64,000 nucleotides of DNA from Kiritimatiellia bacterium. Its GTDB lineage: Bacteria > Verrucomicrobiota > Kiritimatiellia > JAFGHX01. Of this stretch, positions 1 through 9,170 are shown piece by piece. The translations under genes and the position numbers were made by a program. The stretch is from contig JAFGHX010000167.1 of NCBI GenBank assembly GCA_016929905.1, positions 1 to 64,000 of the forward strand, in the 5' to 3' direction. The notes under the pieces are model-generated. The model was not told the origin of the DNA, ran no database searches, and saw nothing but the letters and a program-made list of their open reading frames with translations. Position 1 is the first letter of the stretch; every line of letters starts with the position of its first letter.

Positions 1-55
1 CGCGCCGAAGGGCCGAGGAAAAAGTGCGGCCAGATTGCCCCGAATGCGGGCGCGC

Positions 56-92
56 CGGAGCCGCCGCTACACTCTGGTGTGCGGCGGTTCCG
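56..92. repeat. Long hairpin near left edge
   Basis: A 16-bp stem with one G-T pair, one bulged T and a four-base loop lies here, with arms running inward from cggag and its partner ttccg. There is no T-run on either side. It may be a transcription terminator for a gene outside the window, or a dispersed palindromic repeat; the sequence does not decide between them. Confidence 0.45.
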
Positions 93-257
93 GGAAGCCC
101 GCAGGCGGGGTGATATGGCCGTGCTTTTTCGGAGCCAAAGCGGCGCCACAGTTCGCCGAGCGGCCAGGCGCATCCACTCAGACCGGCAAGTTTCAGGTCA
201 GATCCCCCCCCCGGAAGGACCTCCAACCGCTGAGCGCCGACCTCTGACCTCTGGGTT

Positions 258-272
258 GCGGGCGAAGCCCGC
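258..272 (-). terminator. Short GC hairpin after last gene of the polysaccharide locus
   Basis: The perfect 6-bp stem gcgggc/gcccgc with loop gaa lies 10 bases beyond the stop codon of the last minus-strand gene. It has no U-tract, so it is only terminator-like. Degenerate 7-bp repeats (gacctct units) lie next to it at about 236-250. No gene is seen in bases 1-281. Confidence 0.35.
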
Positions 273-281
273 ATGGGTGCG

Positions 282-1901
282 TCACCTCGCAGCCAGGCGG
301 TAGACCCGGATGGCGGTGATATCCTCCGCGTTCGCGTTCCGAATACTGGCCAGCATGCCGTTCAGGGAGTGAGTCTGCGTGCCCTCGAGCAGGAACTCGC
401 GCCACGCGGTCGTCAGATGCGGCACGCTGGACACCCGCGAGGCGTGCTGGCGAACGGTCTGTTCCAGACGGGAAACCTGCGCGGCGGATGCGGGATAGTA
501 GTGGTATTTCTGGGCGTCGAAGATCGCATACGTGTCGGACGATTCGGCGCCCGCCTCGGACGGGCGGGCGCTATCGAGCGGCTCGCAGCGCAACTCGGGC
601 GAATACCATCCGCACACGGCCCACGTCTCCTCCGCGGCGAGCACCCGGCCCGGTTCCTGTTTCGCCAGGGAAAGCAGAGTCTCACGATACCCGTACGCGT
701 TGTGTATGAACGGAAGGTCCTTCCCGACGTTCTCCGCGACAGCCCCGACAACCAGACAGACCGCCAACGCTGTGACGAGGCGCCGGCGCAACGCGCCCCC
801 CTGCCCGGCCAGTGCCAGCAAAGCGGCCGTTCCCTGCCCGGCGAACACGCAAACGACCGGAATGATCAGCGAGGCCGGTCGCGCAACCACCCAGATCTGC
901 ATGGACAACACGGCCAAATGCAGCAGAACAAACAGGGCCGCTCCCGCCAGGAGCCGCCGTCTCTCGCGGCGCCGGAAGAAGGGCAGCGCGCCGGCGCCGC
1001 ACAGCAGGGCGGCACACCAACCCTGATTGCGCACGAAGTAGTACAGGTAGGCGACCGCATTGAGCGGCTGAAAGCCGGTCTGCTTCTCCATGCCGCCCGG
1101 GCCCGGAAAATAGCGTTCATACAGCGCACCGAAGAGACCGGAGAACGGGATGTCCACTCTGAGCAGGACGTAGACGAGCCGCAGCGCGAGCGCGGCGGCC
1201 CCCAGGACGAGACAGAACCCGGCCAGGCAGGCCAACGGCACGCGGATTCTGTCGTTCGGGCGTGCGGCGACCGCCGCGCACAGGGGCAGAGAGGCTCCGA
1301 CGTAGAGCCAGCGATAGTGAGCCAGCACGCCGAGCGCGGCCACGCCGCCCGCCAGTGCCGCCGGCAACCAGCCCGCGCGCGCGCCGTCGCAGCGACGCAG
1401 CAACAGGTGCAAAGCCAGTATCACGAAGAAGACGCTGTCGGCCTCCGCCCAATGCGCGCGCGAGTAGAGCAGCCAGTAAAACGAAACGGCAAGAAGCCCG
1501 GCGGCCGCCAGCGCACCCGCCGGCCCGGCAAGGCGTTTGGCCAGGACGTAGACGACCAGCACGGTCGCCATGCTGAAACACAGGTTCGAGAGCACACCGG
1601 CCAGGTCGTTCACGCCCGTCACGCACATGACCAGCGCGAAGAAGACGGAATGCAGCCAGCAGGGCTTCTCGGTCCAATCCGCCTTGCGGACGTAGCGCCA
1701 GATGCCCGTCCGGGTCTCGTCGATGACAGGGACCGGCAGTCCGATGGCCTTTCCGCCGAGATCGTGCAGAAACCGCGCCTGCCGCAGGTACATGGCCTCA
1801 TCGGCATTGACCGGCTCCACAGCCGTCAGCCGCCAGGCGCGCAAGGCAAGACCCGCGGCCAGGATCGAGCCAAGAATGGCGAAGACAATAGTCCGGTTCA
1901 T
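282..1901 (-). CDS. Polytopic GT-C (GT39-like) glycosyltransferase
   Basis: This 539-residue integral membrane protein probably transfers a sugar from a polyprenyl-phosphate donor on the periplasmic side. An N-terminal helix (about 4-22) is followed by a loop with the acidic pair Asp34-Glu35 (NADEAMYLRQ), the place where GT39/PMT/ArnT-type enzymes carry their catalytic acid. About ten hydrophobic helices follow, then a soluble C-terminal domain of roughly 120 residues. I chose the ATG at 1901 because it overlaps the previous gene's stop by four bases (ATGA). It is the last gene of the locus. The donor and acceptor cannot be read from the sequence. Confidence 0.75.
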   Translation of the reverse strand: MNRTIVFAILGSILAAGLALRAWRLTAVEPVNADEAMYLRQARFLHDLGGKAIGLPVPVIDETRTGIWRYVRKADWTEKPCWLHSVFFALVMCVTGVNDLAGVLSNLCFSMATVLVVYVLAKRLAGPAGALAAAGLLAVSFYWLLYSRAHWAEADSVFFVILALHLLLRRCDGARAGWLPAALAGGVAALGVLAHYRWLYVGASLPLCAAVAARPNDRIRVPLACLAGFCLVLGAAALALRLVYVLLRVDIPFSGLFGALYERYFPGPGGMEKQTGFQPLNAVAYLYYFVRNQGWCAALLCGAGALPFFRRRERRRLLAGAALFVLLHLAVLSMQIWVVARPASLIIPVVCVFAGQGTAALLALAGQGGALRRRLVTALAVCLVVGAVAENVGKDLPFIHNAYGYRETLLSLAKQEPGRVLAAEETWAVCGWYSPELRCEPLDSARPSEAGAESSDTYAIFDAQKYHYYPASAAQVSRLEQTVRQHASRVSSVPHLTTAWREFLLEGTQTHSLNGMLASIRNANAEDITAIRVYRLAAR

Positions 1902-3253
1902 ATCCGTTGCGGTCCATTTCCGCCGCGGGCGGCTCCTCGACATCCGCCGGCGAGTTCTCCCGTCTTCGTTGCACGAGGAAGGGGAACTCGGGGCGTGGGG
2001 GTCGAAAAGGGGCGTTTCCAGAAATGCGAGACGGCCAGCGCGGCCAGCACGGCAAGAAACGGCTCGTAGCCGGCTCGGAACCGCTCGTGCCCGTAGAAGA
2101 TCACGACGGTGGCCAGCAGGGCCAGGAGCTGCGCGTAAACCGGAACGAATCGCCCGTACCGATCGCGATTCCTGAGGGCGAGCACCAGCCCGGCAAGCGC
2201 CAGCGGCAGCAGCCCGATCTGGCTTGCCGCCACGACGGCCACGTAGACCCGATTCGGGCTCTTCGGAAACGGATTCAACAGCCGATACAGCTTGCCCGCG
2301 ACGAGCAGCGGCAAGCGCCCCGGGTTCTCGCGAACGAATTGCCGGCCCAGCGCCCACTCGCGCCGGTCGCGATCGATCTCGTTCGGCAGGGAGAGCACGT
2401 CCCGTTTCTTCACCTCCGCGTCGAACCCGGTGCTGATCCAGTATCCCCAGTACTCGGAGGACGGGTCCGCGACAATCCGGTTGTTCGCGCCCCAGAACGT
2501 CGAGCCCCCGTTACTGGCGACCAGGCAGAAGCGGTCCAGCACGAGCAGGTTCCGAACGGTCCAGGGCGCGATGGCGAGGCCGGCGGCGATCACAAAAGTG
2601 CCGAACAGAGCGGCCGTTCCAACCGTGCGGAAATGCCGGGAGACGGACAGCAACAGACCGACCAGGACCGGCACGAGCAGGGCAGCCGGACGCACGAGCG
2701 CGCCGAGCCCGCAGGCCAACCCGGCCAGGGCCGCAAACAGAAGCTGCCGGCGCACGGGCGGCGAACGGAGCGCCAGGACGAGCAGCAGACTACAGGCGAC
2801 ATTCAGGAAGATGGCAAGCGGATCGCTCATGAAGTGGCCGCACCAGTAGAACTGCAGGGGCAGGCTGGCGGCCATGAACGCGGCCAGCAAAGCCGCCCCT
2901 TTCGCCAGGTCCAACTGCAGAGCCAACAGAAACACGAGGAATACGGTTCCGGTGCCGAGCAGGCTGAGCGCGAGCCGATTCGCGAAATAGGCGCGCCCGA
3001 ACAAGGCGTAGAGACCGCCCAGCAGGAGGGGATAGCCGGGCGCTCGAAATGCGGTGGGCGGGCCGCCGGGAGTCAAAGTGAGCCCCTTGCCTTGAGCAAG
3101 AGACCAGGCCATCTGTTCAAACTCCACGGTATCCGCGCCGCACGCCGCGCGGTCGGGCGGCGCGTTGAAGCCCAGGAACAGACCGATGCCGATCCGCAGG
3201 GCAAGCGCCCAGCCGAGAATGAGGGCGAGCGGCAGCCAATGTGTTCGTGTCAT
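1898..3253 (-). CDS. Polytopic GT-C (GT39/ArnT-like) glycosyltransferase
   Basis: This 451-residue membrane protein has the GT39-type layout: an N-terminal helix (about 7-28), a first periplasmic loop with Asp41 and Glu44, and the family-typical segment AFRAPGYPLLLGGLYALFG at about 68-86. Alternating hydrophobic helices run to the C-terminus. It is predicted to act in the inner membrane on a lipid-linked sugar. The ATG at 3253 overlaps the stop of the upstream acyltransferase gene by four bases, and its own stop overlaps the next gene the same way. This indicates translational coupling. Its substrate is unknown. Confidence 0.72.
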   Translation of the reverse strand: MTRTHWLPLALILGWALALRIGIGLFLGFNAPPDRAACGADTVEFEQMAWSLAQGKGLTLTPGGPPTAFRAPGYPLLLGGLYALFGRAYFANRLALSLLGTGTVFLVFLLALQLDLAKGAALLAAFMAASLPLQFYWCGHFMSDPLAIFLNVACSLLLVLALRSPPVRRQLLFAALAGLACGLGALVRPAALLVPVLVGLLLSVSRHFRTVGTAALFGTFVIAAGLAIAPWTVRNLLVLDRFCLVASNGGSTFWGANNRIVADPSSEYWGYWISTGFDAEVKKRDVLSLPNEIDRDRREWALGRQFVRENPGRLPLLVAGKLYRLLNPFPKSPNRVYVAVVAASQIGLLPLALAGLVLALRNRDRYGRFVPVYAQLLALLATVVIFYGHERFRAGYEPFLAVLAALAVSHFWKRPFSTPTPRVPLPRATKTGELAGGCRGAARGGNGPQRI

Positions 3254-4449
3254 GCGTCTGGCGGCCCGTGGGCGGGGTTTCGGCGCCTGAGCATCCTTCG
3301 CATGCGACGGCCCCAGCGCGTGGGCGCAAACGCCCGGCGCGCCTGCGCATAGAGGAAAGCCAGTACCTTCTGGCCGCGCATGACCCAGCGCGCACGCCGG
3401 CGGGTCCGGGGCACCACGTATGCCTGGCCGGCCTCGTAGCACTCGTTGCCCAACACGTGTTTATACACGTTCTCGCCGAACCCGAAATCGAGGAGCACCG
3501 GACGGTTGTCGCTCTGAAAGAGGTCCTCCACGATCAGGAAGTTCAGCACGCTTCCCGGGCTGAACCGGGCCCAGTCCGGGTCGTATCCGATCTCCTCCAG
3601 CGTAAACGTACCGGCATATTGGTAGCCGACCGCGAAGGCAACAGGCCGGTCGGCGCACAGCAAGACGTATGACCTCAGCCACCCATGCCCGGCCACGCGC
3701 TGGAGACGCCGTACGTCCGCCGCCCCGTCCCGCTTGCCGGCCGCGCCCCTTCGCGCCTGCCAGCTGCACCGGAATACCGAGTCCACATGCCGGAGAAACG
3801 CGGGAACATCCTCCGGTTTCTCGACCTTCAAGACCTGCGCGTCTTTGGCCGCCTCCCACAGCTTGCGTCTGGCGCGCTGCAGATTGTAGCGGGTCTTGTG
3901 CCGCATGGCGGCGGCGTACGCGTCGAAGCTGGCCGGCAGCTTCAATTGCCAGACGTGCTGCGGATCCGCGGCGGGCAAAATGCATTCGAAGCCTTCCGCG
4001 CGCAAAGCGGGCGACTGCAAATACTCGGCCAACCGGCCACGCAGCGGCAGGCGCTCCAGAAGGAGCAGATCGAACTCGCCGTTCATGGCACGCAGGGCTC
4101 GGATGACGGCCTCGCGGCAGGCGCCGGCATCCGCGTCGCGCCCGATCACGAAATCGTCGCCGAGCAGCTTCAGCAGGCGCAAGGGCACCCGGGCCAGGGT
4201 GAGCAGTCCGAACCGCAGCGGGTATCGTGTCTTTCTGAGGGCAAGCGGCGCGACGCACGCCAGGCGGCCGGCCCTGCGCACCACGATCACCCGCGGCAGG
4301 ACGCCCTCGCCGGCCAGCACGATCTCGGCCATGGCCGGGTTCTGGTAGAAGCTGTGCGTGCCCGCATGTGCCCGGACGAACTCGTCCCACTCGGGCAGAA
4401 ACCCGGCCAGGCTCTCCGGCGAACGGACGATTTCGACATCGGCGGTCAT
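3250..4449 (-). CDS. FemAB/BioF2-like GNAT acyltransferase
   Basis: This 399-residue soluble protein looks like the BioF2-like (Acetyltransf_6) branch of the GNAT superfamily. Such proteins often sit in exopolysaccharide clusters and are thought to acylate sugars or peptides. The C-terminal half carries the expected GNAT core: a strand LEEIGYDPDWARFSPG, then the LLDFGFGENVYKHVLGN region, which typically ends the acyl-CoA fold. An Arg/Lys-rich tail closes the protein. The ATG at 4449 gives a four-base overlap with the deacetylase gene upstream. A second member of the family lies at 11357-12538. Acyl donor and acceptor are unknown. Confidence 0.7.
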   Translation of the reverse strand: MTADVEIVRSPESLAGFLPEWDEFVRAHAGTHSFYQNPAMAEIVLAGEGVLPRVIVVRRAGRLACVAPLALRKTRYPLRFGLLTLARVPLRLLKLLGDDFVIGRDADAGACREAVIRALRAMNGEFDLLLLERLPLRGRLAEYLQSPALRAEGFECILPAADPQHVWQLKLPASFDAYAAAMRHKTRYNLQRARRKLWEAAKDAQVLKVEKPEDVPAFLRHVDSVFRCSWQARRGAAGKRDGAADVRRLQRVAGHGWLRSYVLLCADRPVAFAVGYQYAGTFTLEEIGYDPDWARFSPGSVLNFLIVEDLFQSDNRPVLLDFGFGENVYKHVLGNECYEAGQAYVVPRTRRRARWVMRGQKVLAFLYAQARRAFAPTRWGRRMRRMLRRRNPAHGPPDA

Positions 4450-5117
4450 GGGGCGGACAGGCGAGCACGAGCCCACCCGGCGGCGGCGAGCAACTCACGG
4501 ACGGAGCCGGGCTCGACCCCTTCCCGGCGCAGTCCGTCAATCAGGCCTTCAAGTTCCCGTACGCACACGGGATTGTCGTCGTGCATGAGGATGATGTCGC
4601 CGGGCGCGATGCGTGAGTAATCCACGTCGCGTTGAGCCCACTTCCCTTCATGCCGCATCGAATCGCGCGCGTCGAACGACCACAACACAATCGTGTAGCC
4701 GTGCCAGAGCGCCCACAGCGCGGCACGAGCCGAGAGGATGCCGCCCGGCGGACGGACCCGCGATGAATGGGCAATGTCCGGCGCAAGCGTCTGCGCGCAC
4801 TTCCGAATCTGGGCCGGCAGCCTCGCCGGCGAGTGGTCGTCACCGTGGATCGCGATTTCATGCTGTCTGGCGGCGATCGCGGCCGCGAGCTCACGGTTCG
4901 CCTCGATTTGGGCAGCCAGGAGAAAGAACGTCGCACGGACGCCGGCCCGCTCCAGGATGGCCAGCACCTCCGGCGTGTACCGGGGATGCGGCCCGTCGTC
5001 GAACGTGAGTGCCACACGGCCGCGCGCCCGCGACGACGGGACCCGCCAGCACAGGAACCGGCCAAACGGCCTGTGCAGACAGAGGTCTTTGATGGCGTTG
5101 CGTAACCGGCGAGGCAC
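4446..5117 (-). CDS. Polysaccharide deacetylase (NodB domain)
   Basis: This 223-residue protein is a compact CE4 deacetylase, expected to remove N- or O-acetyl groups from a polysaccharide or its precursor using a divalent metal. Motif 1 is TFDDGPHP with Asp40 (base) and Asp41 (metal). Motif 2 supplies His91 and His95 in IHGDDHS. Motif 3 is RPPGG at 122-126, and the C-terminal IILMHDD contains the last His. No clear signal peptide is visible, so it may act in the cytoplasm or be anchored by its basic N-terminus. The start is GTG, preceded by gggcgga at good spacing. It is one of three NodB proteins in this locus. Confidence 0.85.
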   Translation of the reverse strand: MPRRLRNAIKDLCLHRPFGRFLCWRVPSSRARGRVALTFDDGPHPRYTPEVLAILERAGVRATFFLLAAQIEANRELAAAIAARQHEIAIHGDDHSPARLPAQIRKCAQTLAPDIAHSSRVRPPGGILSARAALWALWHGYTIVLWSFDARDSMRHEGKWAQRDVDYSRIAPGDIILMHDDNPVCVRELEGLIDGLRREGVEPGSVRELLAAAGWARARLSAP

Positions 5118-5136
5118 AGTTCGTCCGCCCGATCCG

Positions 5137-5754
5137 CTACAGCAGCGTGCGGCTGTAGAGGCTCTTGCCCCAGAACCGGACCAGCCGCCCTCTCTTCTTG
5201 AACCCGGCTCGCGTCACGGCTCGAATCGAGGCCGTATTGAAGACGGAGCTCTCGATGTAGAGGCTTTGCGGCATGTCGGCACGCGACCGCACATAGGCGC
5301 GAGCCTGCCGCAGGGTCTGCGGAAAGATGCCCAGCCCGCGCTGTTCGGGCCACGTGAAGCAGCGCTCGACTCGCGTGCAGGCAAATCCGCCCGCGGGCAC
5401 GTAGTTCTTCAGTTCGGCCAGCCAGCAGACACACGCGAGCTGCTCGCCGTCCACCCGGGCCACAATGCACCGGTCCCCCAGGGCAAAGGCGGCTTCAAAG
5501 CCGCGCACCAGCCGCTCGCCGCCGACGCGGCGCAAGGCGTTCAGGTCGCCGCTGCTGAGCAAGGCCATGGCGTCGACCATGCCGGTGCGGATCGCCACGC
5601 GCGGCGGCGGCGGCTCGACGGCGCCGACGGATTCGAAGACGTCGAGGAACTCGACCCCGCATCGTTCCATCCCGACGCCAAGCAGCGCATAGGCCAGCGT
5701 GCGCCACCAGCCGACGGCGGCCGCGCGCCGCCTCAGATTGCGAATCCGGCTCAT
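5137..5754 (-). CDS. Putative GNAT-like N-acyltransferase
   Basis: The 205-residue product has a GNAT-like C-terminal half. A segment around CFTWPEQRGLGIFPQTLRQA resembles the acyl-CoA pyrophosphate loop (Arg-x-x-Gly-Leu-Gly), and a later segment SVFNTASIRAVTRAGFKKRG matches the usual closing helix and strand. A basic N-terminus (RRRAAAVGWWRT) precedes a short hydrophobic stretch. The ATG at 5754 overlaps the stop of the upstream glycosyltransferase by four bases. Sugar N-acetylation is a reasonable guess from context, but neither substrate nor donor is shown. Confidence 0.6.
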   Translation of the reverse strand: MSRIRNLRRRAAAVGWWRTLAYALLGVGMERCGVEFLDVFESVGAVEPPPPRVAIRTGMVDAMALLSSGDLNALRRVGGERLVRGFEAAFALGDRCIVARVDGEQLACVCWLAELKNYVPAGGFACTRVERCFTWPEQRGLGIFPQTLRQARAYVRSRADMPQSLYIESSVFNTASIRAVTRAGFKKRGRLVRFWGKSLYSRTLL

Positions 5755-6923
5755 CTCACCCGTCGGCTGTTCGTCGCGCCCAGTATGTCGGCGTAGAGTG
5801 CCAGTGTCGTGTCCAGTGTGGTTTCCAGATTGAAGTGGGTCTCGACCCGCTTCCTGCCGGCGGCACCCATCCGTTTCCGGAGTGGTTCGTCGGCCAGCAG
5901 CCGGCGCAGCGCCGCGGTGATCGCGCCGGTATCGGCGGGCGGGACCAGAAAGCCGGTCACGCCGTCTTCGACGATATCCACGATTCCCCCGACGCCCGCC
6001 GCGACGACGGGCAGTCCCGTCGCCATCGCTTCGATGTTGACGTACCCGAACCCCTCGGCCCAGACGCTGGGGCAGACGAGCACATCGCTCGCCTGGAGCA
6101 CGGGCACCGTCGACGGCACCCGCCCGAGGAAGCGTACGACGGGGTCGAGTTCCAGAGCGCGGGCGAACTCGCGAATGGATGACTCCGCCTCCCCGTCGCC
6201 CGCGATCAGCACGTGCAGGTGCGGGAATTCGCGGCGCAAGGGAACGATCGCCCTCAGAAAGACGTCCACGCCCTTTTCCGGGATCAACCGGCCCGTGTAA
6301 CACGCGACGCAATCGGTCTGCGCCAGACCGAATTCCCGCCGCAGCTCGGCCTTCCGAGCCGCCGGCGCGATATCGTATTCGGCCGGGTCCACCGTATTGT
6401 GGAGCAACCGTGTGCGCGCATAGGGGATACCGATCTCGGCAAGCCGGCGGCGGACATGCGACGAGATGGCAATGATCGCCGAGGCGGGAAATACCTGGAA
6501 CCGGTTCGTCAGGTTCTTGGCCAGACGCAACAGGTACGGCATACGCCGGGCCGTGCCGCTCAAGCGATCGGACAGAACGATATGGCGGTATCCGCGGCAC
6601 CGGAGCGCGAGGCAGATCCCGTTGAAGATCGGGAAATGCGCGTGCACGAGTGTTGATCGGTCCGGCGCCCGGATGCGGCGGATCGCGCGGGCGATCGTCC
6701 ACGGACGCTCCGGCTCCGTCCAGATGTTCGGCAGCCCGTGTGTCCGTGCGCCAGCCTCCGCCATCCAGTCGCGGAACCATGCGGCGGGCTCACCGAAGTA
6801 GACCAGCTCGCACGTGCCGCCCAGCCCCTGAATCCGCTTCGCCAGCGCGTAGGTGTAACAGTGGAACCCGCCCCGGCGCGTCGGGCCGTGATCGGAGATC
6901 TGGATCAGGGTCAGCCCGTTCAC
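5751..6923 (-). CDS. GT4-family glycosyltransferase
   Basis: This 390-residue protein is a GT-B-fold retaining glycosyltransferase of family GT4, expected to add a sugar to the growing repeat unit from a nucleotide donor in the cytoplasm. The N-terminal domain opens with a beta strand and a Gly-rich turn (HGPTRRGGFH). The C-terminal donor domain shows CYTGRLIPEKGVDVFLRAI and the E-x7-E element EGFGYVNIEAMATGLPVVAA. I chose the GTG at 6923 because it makes a GTGA overlap with the preceding methyltransferase gene and begins directly at the first strand. An upstream in-frame extension would overlap that gene heavily. Confidence 0.85.
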   Translation of the reverse strand: MNGLTLIQISDHGPTRRGGFHCYTYALAKRIQGLGGTCELVYFGEPAAWFRDWMAEAGARTHGLPNIWTEPERPWTIARAIRRIRAPDRSTLVHAHFPIFNGICLALRCRGYRHIVLSDRLSGTARRMPYLLRLAKNLTNRFQVFPASAIIAISSHVRRRLAEIGIPYARTRLLHNTVDPAEYDIAPAARKAELRREFGLAQTDCVACYTGRLIPEKGVDVFLRAIVPLRREFPHLHVLIAGDGEAESSIREFARALELDPVVRFLGRVPSTVPVLQASDVLVCPSVWAEGFGYVNIEAMATGLPVVAAGVGGIVDIVEDGVTGFLVPPADTGAITAALRRLLADEPLRKRMGAAGRKRVETHFNLETTLDTTLALYADILGATNSRRVR

Positions 6924-7633
6924 GGCGCCCCGGCCTTTCGAAACACGTAGAGCGTCGTGCCGCCCTTGCGCGGGCCTTTCATCGCGGGGAACAGGATCAT
7001 CTGCAACACGGCTTTCATCGCAAGCCGGCTGATCCGGCCGCGCCTCTGCCACGCCAGCCGCCAGTCCGGCACGCAGCCGGCCGGGACGCATTCGGCGAGT
7101 TCCAGTCCGGTCGCCGCCGCGATGCCGGGCACCTGCCAACTGAACAACGGCGTGATGTGCCCGTGCCGGTCATGTTCCGGATTCCCGAACATGAACAGCG
7201 TGCCGTGCCGCAGGAAGATAAGCCTCGAATTCCAGCACTCGACGTTGGGCGACGTCACAAGGGCCAGGCCGCCGGGCGCGAGGAGCCGGGCACAGTTCCG
7301 GAGGAAGTCGCGCGGGTTCTCCAGATGTTCGATCACATCGATGGCGACGATGCCGTCGAACGGGCGTTCGAAGCCGGCCGCAAACTCGCCGTTCAGGTCG
7401 AGCGGCCGGCAAGGCACGCCGGCAACCTGGAAACGGCCGGGAACGATTTCCACGGCCTCGACCGTGTATCCGTGTTCGAGCAGCCTGGCCGACATGGCCC
7501 CGTCGCCCGCGCCCAGGTCCAGAACGGCCACGCCGTGGCCGGCGGGGAATTGCGCGCGAAGACGGCGGAAGACGTCCTCATGCACGCCCGCACTCGCTCG
7601 TTCCTGGGGTCTATTGTGCGGAGCCTGCGTCAT
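6920..7633 (-). CDS. Class I SAM-dependent methyltransferase
   Basis: The 237-residue protein has the Rossmann methyltransferase core: motif I VLDLGAGDGAMSARL at 37-51, an acidic motif II (EAVEIV), IVAIDVIEHLENP for the post-II/motif IV region and LLAPGGLALVTSPN for motif V/VI. The segment with GNPEHDRHGHITPLFSW resembles UbiE/COQ5-like and sugar methyltransferases acting after polymer assembly. It sits between a GT4 gene and an adenylating enzyme with four-base overlaps at both ends, so it is probably made with them. O-methylation of a sugar is the likely role; the target is unknown. Confidence 0.8.
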   Translation of the reverse strand: MTQAPHNRPQERASAGVHEDVFRRLRAQFPAGHGVAVLDLGAGDGAMSARLLEHGYTVEAVEIVPGRFQVAGVPCRPLDLNGEFAAGFERPFDGIVAIDVIEHLENPRDFLRNCARLLAPGGLALVTSPNVECWNSRLIFLRHGTLFMFGNPEHDRHGHITPLFSWQVPGIAAATGLELAECVPAGCVPDWRLAWQRRGRISRLAMKAVLQMILFPAMKGPRKGGTTLYVFRKAGAP

Positions 7634-8952
7634 GTTTCGCGATAGACGAACCGATACTTGCCGCCCCGGCCCGGCGGGATGTGCGCGGGATACTCGAACG
7701 CGATCTGCACGCCCTCCCCCATGATGGACAAGAGCGTCTCACGCCCGGCCTGCTCAATCCCGTTCCTCAGCGCCCCGGCGTCTGTGCCGGTCCCGAACGC
7801 ACAGCGAATGGTGTAGCGCTTCACGTCGTGCTGGACAATCTGGTATTGGCGGACTTCCGAGAACTTGTTGAAGATCCGTTCGAGCACCGCACCATGCACG
7901 GTGCCCTCAGGCGTGAGCAGGAAGTCATACTTGCTCCCGCCGTAAACCTCCACCAGGGGCGTGTGGATGCCGCAATCGCACTTTGCCTCGGTCAGGGACC
8001 GGCCGTAGTCGCCGAGGTCGTACCGAATGAACGGCATCGAACGGTTGTGCAGGGACGTCACAATCAGGCCCGGAAGCTGATTGGAAGTACGGGCGTCGTC
8101 TTCCAGCACGACGTAGTCGGAGGAGACGTGCATCTTGCCACGGGTGCATTCGAAAGCGATGTTCTGCACCTCCGAACTGCCGTACAGATCGTACGACCGG
8201 CAGCGGAACGCTTTCTCGACGCTCTCCCGCTCGAACCGGAAGTACTTCTCCGCGGTACAGAACACGGCTTGCATCGGCAGGTCCATACTCCGCTCCAGGA
8301 CGAACTGCGCGAACAGGTGCAGGGACGAGGGATACCCGTACAGAAAGCCGATCTTCTTGCGTTTCAACAGGCGTGCCCACCGCTCCATTCGCGGCTCGTC
8401 CTGGCGAAAGGCGTTGAGGTAGTAGGTCTGCGAGAACCAGGACTTGAGCCGCTTCAGCGGCGTTTCCACCGCCGTTTCGTAGCCCCAAACCAGCGCGAGC
8501 GCATCGCCGGGCCGCCACCCGGCGACGGTCATGTTTCGCATCGTGCCCGCCTGGCCCAGTTGAATGTACGCGTTGTCCACCTGGAAGGTGAACGGCGTGC
8601 CGGTCGACCCGCTGGTGGAATGCGTGTGCCGGTGCTGCGGGTCGACGGCGGAGGAGACGAATTCATCGGGCCGGTCCTGCATATCCCGCTTGGTCGTCAC
8701 GGGCAGCCTGGCGAGGTCGCCGAGCGTCTCGAGCTTGCGCGGGTCGAGCCCGGCGGCGTCCATACGTGCCCGGTAGGCGCGCGTCGAATCGTAGGCGTGC
8801 GTCAGGATGTCGCGCAACGCCTGGAGTTGCCGCTCCTTGATCTGGACCGGCGAGGCGTACAGGCGCTCGCGGACCTGGTCAAACAGCGCGAAGCGCTGCT
8901 CGCCGCGCAGGGAGGCGAGCATTCTGACCCGCGATTCGGAAAACGCCGTCAT
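7630..8952 (-). CDS. CapK/phenylacetate-CoA ligase-like adenylating enzyme
   Basis: This 440-residue protein belongs to the ANL adenylate-forming superfamily, in the PaaK-like branch called CapK when found in capsule clusters. It has the AMP-binding P-loop STSGSTGTPFTFQ, the aromatic/acidic motif YDLYGSSEVQN and FIRYDLGDYGR near the domain hinge. Members activate a carboxylic acid with ATP and may load it onto CoA or transfer it. In this context it could supply an acyl or amino-acyl group for sugar decoration, perhaps with the nearby GNAT and FemAB-like enzymes. The ATG at 8952 is followed by no competing start. The acid used is unknown. Confidence 0.78.
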   Translation of the reverse strand: MTAFSESRVRMLASLRGEQRFALFDQVRERLYASPVQIKERQLQALRDILTHAYDSTRAYRARMDAAGLDPRKLETLGDLARLPVTTKRDMQDRPDEFVSSAVDPQHRHTHSTSGSTGTPFTFQVDNAYIQLGQAGTMRNMTVAGWRPGDALALVWGYETAVETPLKRLKSWFSQTYYLNAFRQDEPRMERWARLLKRKKIGFLYGYPSSLHLFAQFVLERSMDLPMQAVFCTAEKYFRFERESVEKAFRCRSYDLYGSSEVQNIAFECTRGKMHVSSDYVVLEDDARTSNQLPGLIVTSLHNRSMPFIRYDLGDYGRSLTEAKCDCGIHTPLVEVYGGSKYDFLLTPEGTVHGAVLERIFNKFSEVRQYQIVQHDVKRYTIRCAFGTGTDAGALRNGIEQAGRETLLSIMGEGVQIAFEYPAHIPPGRGGKYRFVYRET

Positions 8953-8992
8953 GTTCGATTGCTCATTGTTTCGAGGTCGTCCGAAGCCCGGG

Positions 8993-9150
8993 GGAACCGC
9001 GAATGGACGCCAATGGACGCGAATATCGAGGCCCCCTGCCGAGCAAGACAATGACGCTCGACATCGTGACGACTCGAAACGACGCCTGTTGTGCCGCACA
9101 CATGTTGCCGTGGCCGGCATTCGCGTTCATTGGCGTTCATTCGCGGTTCC
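8993..9150. mobile_element. Palindromic MITE-like element, copy A
   Basis: This 158-bp non-coding element has 32-bp terminal inverted repeats that match at 30 of 32 positions. The left end begins ggaaccgcgaatggacgc and the right end is its inverse. The inner 94 bp share a stretch (gaatatc, aggccc, gagca, atgac) with copy B at 57023-57176, so both derive from one ancestor. It lies between the CapK-like gene and the aminotransferase gene. No transposase is present, so any movement would need one supplied in trans. Confidence 0.75.
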
Positions 9151-9170
9151 ACTCCACTTTCGGCGAAATC

